From Camellia lanceoleosa (lineage: Eukaryota; Streptophyta; Magnoliopsida; Ericales; Theaceae), in the NCBI GenBank assembly GCA_025200525.1, contig CM045762.1:84101893-84165892 (forward strand): a stretch of 64,000 bases of DNA, read 5' to 3'. The notes beneath the pieces were generated by a model that ran no database searches, was not told the origin of the DNA, and was given only the letters and a program-made list of their open reading frames with translations. Position numbers and translations under genes: made by a program. Shown here in pieces: positions 9,891 to 21,750 of the stretch (positions are counted from its first letter, which is position 1; the number at the start of each line of letters is the position of its first letter).

Positions 9891-11756
9891 GATTTGGCCA
9901 TGAGTTCGCCGGAGAACTGATCGGAAGATATTTGGAAGTGCGAAGATTCGTTGACTGGCGATCGAGAAGTCGCTATTGAGCAAGACCCAGGACTTTGGTC
10001 GACTCGGTAATGGTGTTTGGTACTGAGTCGGGGAAGTCAACTTGTAAAATGAAATCGTTGGCGGGGATGTTCTGTCCTTGAATGTAAATTACTTTTACAT
10101 TGAGATGTAAAATTATAAAAAGAGCAAGCAGTATTAAATTTAAAAATTAGATTCACCTTTTAATTTTAATGATTAATATTAGAAAATTTAATATATGCTT
10201 GTTTACAAATGGTATATTATATTCATTTTTAATTATGTTATTTTTTTAATTGTGATCAATTTTTTTCTTTATTTATGATATTATTTGAATTATGCTAATG
10301 GATTATTTAATTATAACTTATGTTGTATTTAGTTATAATATTTTTTCTTTTTCTAATTATGACTCAGAATATTAAAATAATATTATTTTTTTTAATTATA
10401 AGGTGTATATAGTGTGCACCATAATGTTTCCGTATAAAAAGAGCACCCACTATTTAAATCTAAAAATTAGAATCACTTCTTAAGCTTAATAATGAATAAA
10501 TCAATCACATTCATTTTTTTTTTTTTCCTTTTAACATGCGATCACATTCATTTGTTATTATTTTTCTTATATTTTCTCTAATTATTAATTAATTATCTAA
10601 TTTGTACATCATTAAGTCCAAAAAAAAGAATAAAAAATAGAATTATATAACATTTTTCTTATAAAAATTCAAAAAATAATCTCCCACTCTTGTTTGCAGC
10701 TTAAGCGAGCCTTGTTGCCTTGTCTAATAAGAACATCCTCATCAAACTCGTTAAAATCGTTTTCTAGCTAATAAATTTCAAAAAATCAAGTTCATCAAAC
10801 TCGTTAATAGCTCGTCAAAATTAATGATTGCTACAGTATCTCGCTACAACAAGCGAGGTACTGTTCATTACTAGATTAGTGTTACCAGATATCCGCTTAG
10901 AAGTCCGGCCAATCAATCAGTCAAAGGCAATTTTTTTATTTTTTATTTTTTGCATTTTTTAAAAATTATTTGGCTGGTAACTTATCAAATAACTTATCAA
11001 TTTTTTTAAGAATTGCATTTGTGGAAATTGATTTTTTTTAATTTTTCATAATTTTCTGTGAATATTTTTTAAATTTTGAGCATTTTTTTTTTACTTTTTT
11101 AAATACACCTTACTTAGATGTATCTAAAAAATAAAATATTTGTAAAAAAAATATTTAAAAAAATCAATAAATGCACAAGAATACGAAAAATGTATTCAAT
11201 CTTTAATAATTTTTTTATTTTTGGTATTTGGTGAATTTTGTAAACATTTTTTTCACAAATGTTATATTTTTCAAGTGTATTTATATTAGGTGTATTTAAA
11301 ATTTTTAAAAAAATGCTTAGAATATTAAAAAAATTCAGTAAAAATAAATAAAAAAAATATGAAAAACAAATAATTCAATTTTCTGAAAAGTAAATCCTGA
11401 ACATAGGAACCAAACAAGTTTATTTTGTTTCCAATTTTACCCCATGGACTTATTTTTATCTGTTTGACTTTTCGTTGACTATCTGTTCAAATTTTTTACC
11501 TATTCAATTTTTTCCTCTATCTATTCAATTTTTCTCCTAAATTGTATCCATTTGTTCAATTTTTTCCTTAATTCTATTTAATTGTTCAATTTTATATTAT
11601 TTGTTCAATTTTTTCCCATAAATTCTATCTATTTGTGGGTTTCTCTCTATCTATTTAACTTTTTCTCTATTCAAAAAATTGATCTATTCAATTTTTCTTG
11701 TCAGTTTAATTTTCTATGTTTTATCCATTCAAATTCCCATACATAGACATAGGAAG

Positions 11757-11799
<43 letters not shown>

Positions 11800-12855
11800 T
11801 GTCCTATAATTTTATCTATTCAAAATGCTACCTATTTGTATAAAGCTCTAATACATACACTTATATATATATAAACATATGTTATTCAACATCAACAACA
11901 ATAAGAAAAAATCTGTATAGGCATGAAATGAACAACAAGTATAGAGGTGTCTTCGATGTTACTTTGGTTGTTTGTCGAATAATACGACATCAAGGTCGAT
12001 GCTCAAAATGTGATGTTGTTAAATGGTGCGTAATGTGGGGTTTTAGGTGATATTGTTAACATCGCAGTTTTGAAGGTTACCAGTGATATCAAATGTGATG
12101 TTGTGCATGTACATAATATGATAGATGCATGGTGTTTTAGTTAATGTTTGTATGATTGGTTGAGTCTCGTGTAATGTTAATATTTTCACGGGTGTGGGAA
12201 TTACCAATTATTGCAAATGTGATATTGTGCATGTATATAATGTAATCGACGCATTATTTTTCTTTAATGTTGTTATGATTGTTTGGATCTCTTGCAATGG
12301 TAGTATTATTGGGGGCCAACGAGAGGACAACATGAATAACGTAACATCAAGTAGGTAACATTAACAATCCCCACAATCACTACATAAAATTCCTAAAAAA
12401 ATGAAAATGTTAAATCATAGCTTACCCACATATACCTAAATTCCAAAAAAACATCAAAATCAAATCTCAAATAAGGGCAAACAAGTAAACTCTAATATTA
12501 TTAAATCAAATTAATAATACATACTACAAATAAAAAAGACTAATTGGTTTACAAAAAAAACATGTAGGATTAAATGGACTAACATTTCCCCAAATGAGAT
12601 TTATAAGTAATTTTTTCCAAATTTAAACAATAAAAATCAAAGTAAATTTAAATCAAATTACAAAAATATAAAATATAATTTATCTTAAAATTAATTGATG
12701 CAGCGTATTTATTAAAAAAAAAATATTTAAAATCAATTATGCGAGTCACATATATGTTATAAAAAATAAAAAAAGAAGAAAATTTCATTGGTTTGACAGC
12801 GTTATTCATTGCTTGACCAATAAGCCCTTACATCAAATCGGAGTGTCTACAGGAG
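9891..12855. other. Non-coding 3' flank of copy 1
   Basis: No gene is seen. The first about 200 bp (GATTTGGCCATGAGTTCGCC to about 10,080) is strongly conserved in all four units and is the likely 3' UTR. Beyond lie AT-rich DNA, many TCTATTTGTTCAATTTTT-type phrases (about 11,450-11,740), an (AT)n-(AG)n microsatellite at about 11,757-11,799, and a segment at 11,930-12,360 with repeated GTGTCTTCGATGTTACTTTG and AAATGTGATRTTGTGCATGT phrases. The same order follows copies 3 and 4. Confidence 0.6.
11757..11799. repeat. (AT)n-(AG)n microsatellite
   Basis: A compound dinucleotide run. The same site in unit 3 (about 28,777-28,800) and in unit 4 (about 35,477) has shorter runs, as expected for slippage after duplication. 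Confidence 0.85.
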
Positions 12856-15800
12856 GATTATATAAAAATTAATTATTTAAAATTACAAAAATTAATAAAA
12901 TTAGTATGAGATAATAAAATTCTCACAAAATTTCTCACTAAATAGGATGAAAGTATAAAGTATAAGATTCTATTTAAATGAGTAAAACAATTTATTTATT
13001 TTTTGTTTTCTCGATGCGGGATTATCAAATAAAAAAATTTGCCAATAATTTTTTTTTAATTATTTAAAATTAAAAAATAAAGGAAATTAGTACGAGACAG
13101 ATAGATAAGTATACGAGTAGTTGTGTCAAATTTAAATATTAATCGTGATTTGGCAACTTTATCCAAGGCAAATTTTGGTTTTTTGGATTGAAGTAGAAAA
13201 ATTGACACGATGGCCTTGTTTGGCAATTTGATTGGTTTTTTTTTTTATTTTCTTTTAACAATCAAAAAGAAAAAAAATTTAAAAAAATTATTAAATAATG
13301 TTAAACATCTTGATTCATGATTTTTTGTACCAAAAATAAAAAAATAAAAAAAATCTTAAATGTATTTGTGATGCCCCAAAATTTGAGGACATCATAATAA
13401 GGTTTAAAACTTAAAATCAATTTTCTTAATTAAGAATCCTCATCAATGTTGCCACCAAATTTACCATCATCCATTAATTTACAACACAGAAACTAAAAAT
13501 TCTTAAATTTCAACTCCAATCAAAATTTAAACTTTGTCTTTAAGTACACCAATATAAAAGATCTAGAGAAAAACTAGAAAACTCAAAAAAATGGTTCATG
13601 GAGTTTTGGCACTCTTCAAGTTAACCAGGGTTGAATGTTGCCTTCCAACACCTCGGTGCTTCCTTCGGTTTCTTCGGTACCTGGCATGAAACGCTAGGGC
13701 AATGGGAATGCCAATGAGCGACGAGCTCAATAAGATACTACAACCCGAAAATACCCACCCCGATAATAATACTCACGAGTAATAAACATTGTGTATTAAC
13801 AGAATAATAAGCAAGATTTAATAAGCATAATGTAAAATGCCAACAATTAAAATAATAACAACCGATAAATAAATAAATAAAATGGCAAACGAAGATAGTG
13901 ATTCATCATAAGGAAAATGCACACTTTTTCTTTTTAAAGTCACATAGATTTAGTTCATCAGATAAGTTTAAGTAACTCCCCGCGGAGTACTATTTCCACT
14001 CAACCGCTAAACAATGGCCACGAGCAATTCTGACTCCCCCTTGGTCAAATATTAAAATGTTACTTATAGTAACTACCAATGATGCCTACGCACTAGGGTT
14101 ACATACCCGAGTCGTGACATCCCGGTCTGCCCCAAGGGAACGGTCTATGTTGTGACGCCCGCACCACCAACCTTATATCGCCTCTACACCGAATAAGAGC
14201 CAAAATACCTTCCCGTGCCATGTTAGGGTTCGCAACTCACTTGCGCAAAATTCTAAACTGGGCTCACCCCATCACTTTTAAAATTTTAATGTATCTGTTC
14301 GATTTCGTGTCTCTTTACGTTGTACAATTCACATGTTGATGCATGTACGAGTTTTAGTTTGAAAACTACAGTGACATAATGTTTAAATAGAACAACACAA
14401 TTGTATATGACAACCAAAATAAATATGATAGAGTGTCTTAGGATTTATCACAAAATTTCTTAGAAATTCACACACTACTTCTGTCAGCACTGTATATAAA
14501 AAAAAAAATTATGAAACCCATACCAAATGATGTTCAATCATTACAATATTTTAACTAGTGTTAATTCGTTGAGTTAGGAAAATATTCTGAGAAGAATACC
14601 AGAGCCAAAAACGATTTTGAAAGGGAGAAATAAATTTTGGAAGAAAACTGGTTTTTACGTGATGTTGAGTTACAAGATTTCCAGCACAGGTAATCTGTGT
14701 TGGAAAAATAAGAGCGGCCTCAAACGGTGTCAAAAGAAGGTATGGTTAGAACGGAATGTTAGATCCTTGAGTTTAGAACATATTTCCAGAAGGATTCGAA
14801 GACTGAAATTCGACAGAAGGTGGTCAAATAATTTTTCTAAGAAAACTGGACAGATCTTGTCGTATTTTGAAAAAATTTGCGTTTCTCTCTCAAAACTTAA
14901 TAAAAAATTATGAAACCAGCGGCGTTCGAAAGATAACTTAAAAATATTACTTTTCCAAGTGGTCGTGCAGAAAAATACCATTTGTGGAGAAAATGGGACC
15001 TGTTTGAAGCTACTGCTTCTGCTGTGTCGTAAGCGACACTTAGGGAAAATATTTGTTTCGGTAAGGAAATGGTGTCCAATTATTTTATAAAAATTTTACA
15101 CAGTGTATAACACCTACATATACTTCCAGTATACACAGATTTTTAACATCAATTAATTTCAATTTATTAGAGCCCTCTTTTCATCCGATAAGTCTGAAAC
15201 AGTGAGGAAGAATCTAAGTCTTAGGTAAAGAGGAGCCATTCTCATCTCATTTTACCCTCTTTTATTTTTTGCAAGATTATATCAACAATGGAGAATATTA
15301 AATACATAAAAACAACAGTAGCTAAGCCATATATTTATATCAAGAAGGAACATGAAAATTATAATATAATGAAACCATCATCCTATTCAAAAGTTTAAGC
15401 ATGCATGGCACTATTTTGCAATATGTGACTTAACCATACTTGGTCTTGTATATATAAATTCAATTAGAGGTATCTAAGGGAGGATAGAGGTGATGTATTC
15501 TTACCTTAGTGAGATAAAACAAATCCCAAGTGTTGGCCCTCATTTCCTTCCCTTCCCTTCTCTCCCTTCCCTCTTGCTTTCTCTCCCTCTCTCTCTTTTC
15601 TTAGCCGTGGAGAACAAAGCAAAGGGGCTGGATTGTGTTCTATACACTACTAGAAAAACAACTTTTCGCGTCTTTTTTTTTGCGACTGATAATTTGACCG
15701 TCGCAAAAAATATTATTTGCAACGGAGCAAACCAGGCGAAGCAACTATTGGGACTTAAACTATTGGGACTTATGTTTTCAAACAAAAACTTGCGAGCCCA

Positions 15801-16019
15801 CCATTGGGACTTAGCCCAATTTATATTCTCATTTTTTCTTAAACTCTCATTTTCCCCCAAATCGCTCGATCATTGATTTCTATCTTGCCCTAGACTCTCA
15901 TTTTTCCCAAATCACTCGATCGTGTCTGAGTAACCAGGTTCATTGTTAGATCAAGATCCCTCTCTCGATTTTGCTCTGTAGATCACTATGGTCGTCTAAA
16001 GATGAGTTCTCCAACGGTA

Positions 16020-16050
<31 letters not shown>
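16020..16050. repeat. (TC)n microsatellite inside the CACTA element
   Basis: About fifteen TC dinucleotides, in a CT-rich segment that resembles the 5' UTR of a captured gene. Confidence 0.8.
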
Positions 16051-16052
<2 letters not shown>

Positions 16053-16344
16053 AGTGAGTCTCTTCGAATCATTCATTCGTATTTTCATATTTCAACTTAT
16101 TCATCTCTCTACTTCGATCACTTGAGCTCACTGAATTCACTGTAATTCGTATTCGACTTCTTCATCTGAACTCACTGTAATTCGAATCATTCATTTATAT
16201 TGATTTTTCCACCAGGTGGTCTGATTCTGGAAACAAGCTTTGGTTTGAATAAATCCTTCCTCATCTGCTATTAATTTGAGAGAAATGAATCGACAAATGA
16301 ATATCAAAGAGCATTCACATTATCTTTGGTTTGTTATATCTCAG

Positions 16345-16400
16345 AGAGGATGACGCTATTAATCCAGAACTTATTCAGCTGAAGAAGCGAATTCATCAAC
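16345..16400 (+). pseudogene. Exon-like fragment in Pack-CACTA, unrecognised
   Basis: After an AG, one frame reads EDDAINPELIQLKKRIHQQ and ends exactly at a GT (CAG|GTTAGC). The charged, helix-like peptide and the splice donor suggest a captured internal exon. I do not recognise the parent gene. It may or may not share a parent with the 19,574 fragment. Confidence 0.4.
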
Positions 16401-17249
16401 AGGTTAGCGTGTAGCACTTGCATCAAAGAATATCTCCCTTTTCTCAACTATATTTTACAGTATTTTTCAAGCAAAGTTTGTTAGTCCAAGCAAAATTATT
16501 GTAACCTTGTTTGAACATTTTTTCTCCTTACATATCTATCTGTCTCACTTGTAGCACTAACATGCTCTGTTCTTAATATATTTTATAGTATGCTCCTATA
16601 GTCTATAAGATCTGTGGAGGACTTCTGGTGCCACATAATATGCACTTCCACATATTTCATTTCTAAAAAAGAAACATCTTATATATGTATGATCATAGCA
16701 TTATTGCAGAATTTACATGAGTGCGTCCTGTCAACGATAGTGAGTCATGTCATGAAAATATATATGTATGATCATAGCATTATTGCAGAATTTACATGAG
16801 TGCACAACAAAGACTACAGTGGAGTATCAGGTGCCATTTCCAGAACTTGCAAGGCAAAAAAAAATCATAACTAGATCATGCTAGCAAGTTTTCTATTTCA
16901 AGATAGATTATTGGGATTTTATTTTTTGTGCGTTGTTCTCTGGGTTAATTCACCATTTGAATCACAGTTCTACTGGAAGTGCATAATCAGCATTCTGTAG
17001 AGTATCATTACATAATATATAAGATTCTTTCGAGGTATGAGAAGTAGAAAAGCTGCTTGTAGCAATGCCACTTGTGATATCTGTGTGGGGAGTGGCATCT
17101 ATTGTTGATTATACATACTATTTTCTATTGCTCTCTTGGTTGAAGACAAACTCTATATTTTATTTGCAAGCCAGCCTTGTTCTTTGTCAATTCTGTTCGG
17201 AAAGCAAAGATTTTTATACTATCTTTATCTGATGCCGTTATCGACTGAG

Positions 17250-17414
17250 TGCAGTGTGGTCTGTGAAGATGAAAAACAAGCAAGAGTCGTGGAAGAGTCG
17301 GCAAAGAATTTTGACAGGCCCATGTACAGTAATCCACCAGTTCATGGCGCACTCATCGTTTCAACTATACTTGGTGATCCAGACTTGAAGAAGTTGTGGC
17401 TCAAGGAAGTTAAG
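17250..17414 (+). pseudogene. Captured exon of aspartate aminotransferase
   Basis: Fifty-five codons between an AG acceptor (17248-17249) and a GT donor (17415). The frame includes CSVVCEDEKQA, RPMYSNPPVHGALIVSTILG and DPDLKKLWLKEVK. The RPMYSNPPxHGA segment is characteristic of plant aspartate aminotransferases (class I, PLP-dependent; they interconvert aspartate and 2-oxoglutarate with oxaloacetate and glutamate). The wording is closest to the mitochondrial-type isoform as I remember it. The fragment lies downstream of the catalytic PLP lysine region and cannot make an enzyme alone. A longer frame (17136-17468) reads through the flanking introns. It is host gene sequence carried by the CACTA element. 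Confidence 0.8.
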
Positions 17415-18334
17415 GTAATTTGCTGTAATTGGTTTCTCCTTTGTATTCATGATATTTGTTGTATATGAAGTTCTTGAAGGATATCACTATCCAAAACATC
17501 AATAGAATTTGCAAACTTGATTATAAGGGGAGTTATTGGAACCTTCTTTTTATGCATCAATAGAATGGGTTTTGGGTGAAATTAATAGCAAAACTAGTTA
17601 TAATGTTTATTATTGTGTATTTTGATGGTATCAACCATGTTAGTTGACAAGTTTTTGGTTTTTTCTTTTGTTTGAATGTTTTGAAGCAGACCCTATTTCT
17701 TTTTTTAGATCTGCACTCTGTTTCTTCAATTTCCTCATAATTAAATTGTTGTCCTCAATTATTTGGTGGTTAGCTTCAAATGAAGATATGATGATACCTT
17801 TTGTGGTTACATTGGTGGTTTGATAAGATGATACCTGTTGTTTCAAGTGAGTCTAGTGTGCTATGTATGTTTTTGTGGTCCATTGGTGGTTAATACTTTG
17901 AAGAAGCCCTTTCCTTCCAATTTTGAATTTTTTTTTACCTTCTGATTAATACAAAATGCATTTCACCACATGGATTGTTATCTTTGCTTAGGTCCAGTAT
18001 GATTAAGTGATTAAGATCATCTACATGTAGGATACAAAGATAAGGGAGGTGAAAGAAAATGGGTTATGAACCTGGATGAGTGTGTTATGAGGGCATCATG
18101 GAACTGGAAACATGCTTGTATGCTAGATTGAGCTTCAATGAGACTTTGTACAATGTCATCTTGCAAAATAGTGTTATACAAGTGATGTACCTGTTCATTT
18201 TATTGTAATCATTTGGGTTCCTTGAGAACAATATGGTGGATGTTCATGCAGAAAAATTTGATAGAAGTGGCTGTTTAATGATTTGTTATTTTTAATTTAC
18301 TTAAGTTGATCCTTACTTTACTTTCTATTCATCA

Positions 18335-18531
18335 GGTACACGGCATTTTCTGAGCTGTTGCCTCTTCTGGCAGCAGGCACCACTCCTTTATTGAAAGTTG
18401 AAAGGATTTGCCAAGCAATTAACACCAACAGCCTCACCATAGAGAACTCCACCATATTGTCTAGCCCTTTTGCCATTGTCTCCTTCAGTGCCTCTGCAAC
18501 CTTTGAAGTTCAAACTCCTTCAAGAATATAG
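18335..18531 (+). pseudogene. Exon-like fragment in Pack-CACTA, unrecognised
   Basis: After CATCAG an open frame reads YTAFSELLPLLAAGTT and continues through NTNSLTIENSTILSS to a stop shortly before 18,531. Base composition is gene-like compared with the flanks. I do not recognise the parent. Confidence 0.3.
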
Positions 18532-19197
18532 GTAATCCTTATTACAAGCTTGAGTTGATTGAATGTAAATTTTTCCCCCTTCCCAGGCACTCCATAACTA
18601 AAAGGGGAGAAAAAGTAGAAGGAAAAAAAAAAGAGTTGATTACTGCCTAAAAAGCACTCCTTTATATGTGGGTTTATTTCCATTTTTTTTGTTGCTTTTC
18701 CCCTCTTTGTTTCCATACATTTTACTTTGACCCAAATCTGCTTTTTAAAATTATTAAAAAAATACTCACAAAGGTGTCCTAAGGCTTGTCCAAACATAGG
18801 ACACACCTCTGTGAAGTGTCCCTAACGTGTCTTGCAAAATCAATAATAAAAAAGTTGGACACGGAACCCATTTTGAAGTGTATGTGCTTCCTAGATTACA
18901 ACATTGCAATGAATTTCATTCTAGTTAGGAAGCCAAAAAATTAGCATTTGCTTCCTCACTTGGCTGCGCTTTTTTGAGAAACAAAATATATTAAGGCTTT
19001 CGTGAAAATTCCAAGCTTTTGATCTCCAAAGTTGTGGTCTTTACAGGTTCCTGATTTTGCCTACTCTCCAAATCCACACAGTAACTACAAAATCTGATTC
19101 CTAGCTCAATTGGGTCTATTTGTTTTTATCTTTTTGTGGATTTGATTTGATACAATATATATCATTTTTTTTGTCTTTTTTAATAAAAATTGTTGTA

Positions 19198-19305
19198 GAT
19201 GGGAGCTCTAGTTCAGACAAGAACAACTCTGAACCAGAACCTAAAGCAAAAGTAGTTCGTCGAAGAGATGCTCCTCCTGCCAAACAGACCCATTCTATTC
19301 CCTAG
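19198..19305 (+). pseudogene. Exon-like fragment, acidic/basic low-complexity peptide
   Basis: After TTGTAG a frame reads DGSSSSDKNNSEPEPKAK followed by VVRRRDAPPAKQTHS and a stop at 19303. It looks like a disordered region of a nuclear-type protein. The parent is unknown, and it could be part of the same captured gene as the 19,574 fragment. Confidence 0.3.
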
Positions 19306-19573
19306 TCGCCGCCTCCTTGCAAGGTACCCTTTAAATTGTCCTCTATTTGGTTGATGAGAAAACTGAGGAGGAAATAAGTGAAAAGGGCTTTTTTGGGTCT
19401 TTTGATTTTTGCATTTTTTCAATCATCCCCAAAGAACAACAAAAATAAACTTAATTTTAGGCTTTTTAGAGACGAAATATTTTTGGATTCCACATTTTCT
19501 TTTTAGCAAGCACTGGCCTCCATGCGGTAGAAAGAAAGTGTTGTGAATCACATTACTTTTATTGTGAATTGCA

Positions 19574-19662
19574 GAGACAACAGAAGGAATCAAGCCTCGA
19601 CCTTGAAAGGCTGGCTTCAACAAGAAAACGGCTTCATGAGAAGTACAAGGAAGCTGAGAATA
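19574..19662 (+). pseudogene. Exon-like fragment, coiled-coil peptide
   Basis: After GCAG one frame reads RQQKESSLDLERLASTRKRL then HEKYKEAEN, strongly helical and charged with coiled-coil character. The parent is not recognised. Two overlapping open frames make the reading frame uncertain. Confidence 0.3.
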
Positions 19663-20272
19663 GATACTTTACTATATTTTGGCTTTACTAGCATTCTATT
19701 TGGATTGTATTTTTGTCATAAAAGAAATTTTTGTAATAACTTTCACATATGGCTCCAATTTTGAGACTCAAATGGAATGCCTAATTAAACTACAATGTTA
19801 TACTGTTTGAATTCTTATCATTGCTATTTCTAGAGTGCTTAGCGTTACACTTTATTTTATTTATTTTTATTTTTGATTTTTGTGTGAAGGTAACAAGATG
19901 GTTGCCAAAAAATATTAGCATTTTTCTTTGTTTTTTGCGACGGCAAAATAGCGGTCGCCATAAGTAATTTGGGCGGTCGCAAATAATTTGCGACCGTTGT
20001 TTTGCCGTCGCAAAAAGTATTTGCCACCCCCACATTTGTGACCCCCATGTGCCGTCGCATGGGCCGTCGCAAAAGGTCTTTTGCGACTGTATTTTTATTA
20101 TTTGCGACGGCTTGTAGCGGTCGCAAAAAGTGTTTTTTTTAGTAGTGATATGTAGGAGAGCTTGGAGGATTTATTTTATTTTTTTTTTTATTTTCTCTTC
20201 TTTGCTTGGAATTGTCATCTACAAGTATGGGCTAGGGGTTTAGAGTATGCTTGCATGCCATAGCATGCCTTG

Positions 20273-20926
20273 TGTCACAACCCGCCAACTTGACTGGAGC
20301 AAATTGTCCAACAGGAGGAAATCTCAAGGAAATGAGACTATTGAAGTGGCTTCAAAGCTCCTCGAAGACTTGAGAAACTATGAAGACCATAGAGGAAGCT
20401 GGAAGGTTCCAGAACTTCCTAGAGCTTGGTAGAAAATTGTACATAGTTCTAGAAGCTTGTACATAAGTCTTGTATATTCTAGAGTAGGCTCTTTGAGAGG
20501 ATGAGGAAAGGATCTAGAATCCCCTCCATCCATGTAGATCTAGAATAGTCTAGTAGATGTAGGAGGAGGAAGTGTCTAGAACACTCTCCACCCTAGTAGT
20601 TCTAGAATATTCATTTGTAGCATATAAAAGGGGGAGGCCCTCATTTGGCCAAACTACCCCAAAATCACCCAAGTAACCCAAGCAACCCATCCAAGCAAAC
20701 CAAGACCCAAGACCCAACCATTGTAAAGCATTCAAGCAATACAAAGTTAAGCATTCCCCAAGAGCTCTCTAAGTTCTCTAGGACTCTCTTGTGTGTGTAA
20801 TCTTGTCTTAGCTCCCTTCCACAAAAGGCTTACTTAGGTGCAAGCAAGGCGTGCTATAAGCATCTAAGGCCGCACGTTTGGCTTGGAAAGACTGACGGTT
20901 GGTTCAGAAATTTCAAGGCCGTGACA
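20273..20926. mobile_element. 654-bp solo LTR, nested in the outer element
   Basis: Ends TGTCACAACC and GCCGTGACA are inverted (TGTCAC / GTGACA), flanked by CTTG (20269-20272 and 20927-20930). The inside has several TTCTAGA repeats and a TATA signal in CATATAAAAGGGGGAGGC (about 20,619), followed by CAAG- and CCCAAG-rich leader-type sequence, as expected for an LTR promoter reading rightward. No internal domain follows, so it is a solo LTR. The target duplication is only 4 bp. Confidence 0.7.
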
Positions 20927-21701
20927 CTTGGCAACAGCTTTATTGGGAAGAAGGCAGCCAAAAATTCTGATTTCTTCTTCTTTCTCATCCAATGCTTTAG
21001 ATGTTAGCTGGTAGCTTGCTGTTGTCGCTGGGTCGCCTTTATCAAGGCTTGGAATGCCATTGCATGCCTACTTCTCTTAGGGTGGTTGAGTGTGGACTTG
21101 GGGAAGAAAACAAGCATGCAGCCAAGTCACCTAGATAAAAAGAAAATGAAGTGGCAGCCAGCCACTCTCCTTGCACTAGATCACATCTTTTTTTTTTTTT
21201 TTTTTTACTTTTGAATTGGATTGAATTGTATTGAAATTGGTGTCAATATGAATATATAATTAATTAATTAATTAATTTGTTTACTTATTCAATATTATTA
21301 TTTTCAACTAGATGGTTTTCTTCCTACTAAATTCTAACTAGCTTATTTACTATCAATTTAATCCATTTAGTTTCCACCACTGTATTTGATATAGAAATTT
21401 AATCACATCAAGATAAATAATTTAAAGAATTTAATATTGGTATTGATTATGGTGCTTTTAATATTATAATTTAATAGTTTAATAATCACTATTGACTGAC
21501 TTAATATTATTATTAATAAACTAATTAGTTGTCTAAAAATTCAGGTTCTTACAGTATTAACTTTCTTTCATCTCATAAAAAATTAGAAAGTCAAAAATTT
21601 ATTAAAAAAATTAATTTCAAAATGAGATCTAAAATATTTCTAGATTAAAAAAATTTGAGTAGTAAAAAAAAAAAAACAATTATAAAAATATTCATTTAAG
21701 A

Positions 21702-21703
<2 letters not shown>

Positions 21704-21750
<47 letters not shown>
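21704..21750. repeat. (AAT)n microsatellite
   Basis: About fifteen AAT triplets. The matching site in units 1 and 4 has only four to seven, so this copy has expanded. Confidence 0.85.

Larger units (their letters stand above)
5040..12855 (+). repeat. Tandem unit 1 of the wound-gene array
   Basis: Large duplicated unit with the gene at 9585-9890. Homology to units 3 and 4 runs from the left edge phrases (TTAGTATGAGATATTGAAA) through about 3 kb downstream of the gene to CGGAGTGTCTACAGGAGGA at about 12,853, where the last part of the unit end seen in units 3 and 4 is missing. It carries insertions not found in the other units: 5847-6088, 6691-6838, 6974-7594 and 9048-9216. It shares the 8313-8645 and 8669-9014 insertions only with unit 3. 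Edges are approximate because they lie in repeats. Confidence 0.75.
15645..20147. mobile_element. Pack-CACTA DNA transposon
   Basis: Starts CACTACTAGAAAAACAAC and ends GTGTTTTTTTTAGTAGTG, the inverted ends of CACTA (En/Spm) elements, with ATA target duplications (15642-15644 and 20148-20150). Subterminal repeats of the TTTGCGACGG / CCGTCGCAAA type crowd both ends (about 15,668-15,725 and 19,935-20,130). No transposase is visible in 4,503 bp. Instead it carries exon-like fragments with splice sites: at about 16,345-16,400, 17250-17414, about 18,335-18,531, about 19,198-19,305 and about 19,574-19,662. Retained introns show capture at DNA level. It must rely on an autonomous relative elsewhere. 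Confidence 0.85.
13367..21553. mobile_element. Long LTR-like element (probable solo LTR) holding two nested insertions
   Basis: The left end TGTGATGCCCCAAAATTTG and right end GGTTCTTACA give the TG...CA ends of an LTR. GTATT lies on both sides (13362-13366 and 21554-21558). The empty site is present in unit 4 (AAATGTATTAACTTTC, about 30,600) and in unit 1 (about 5,643). Without the nested CACTA (15645-20147) and solo LTR (20273-20926), about 3.0 kb remain. This has no gag, pol or primer-binding site, and the left-end sequence is not repeated near the right end. A solo LTR of a large Ty3-type element fits best; a non-autonomous element is possible. Some short ORFs at 14,550-15,080 are not credible genes. 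Confidence 0.65.

Noticed and set aside
9555..10040. 161-codon minus-strand open frame opposite the wound gene, with equivalents opposite copies 2, 3 and 4
   Set aside because: It is kept because the DNA is duplicated. It lacks any known motif, translates the complement of the TCC run as a Gly run, and is shortened in copy 3. The plus-strand frame carries the family hallmark.
15490..15876. 128-codon frame near the CACTA left end
   Set aside because: It spans the CACTA terminus and CT-rich DNA and has no domain, so it is a chance frame.
17136..17468. 110-codon frame as a complete gene
   Set aside because: Only 17250-17414 is aminotransferase exon. The flanks are intron sequence with visible splice sites.
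20000..20130. GCGACGG repeats as a CRISPR-like or satellite array
   Set aside because: They are the subterminal transposase-binding-type repeats of the CACTA element, in both orientations and with uneven spacing.
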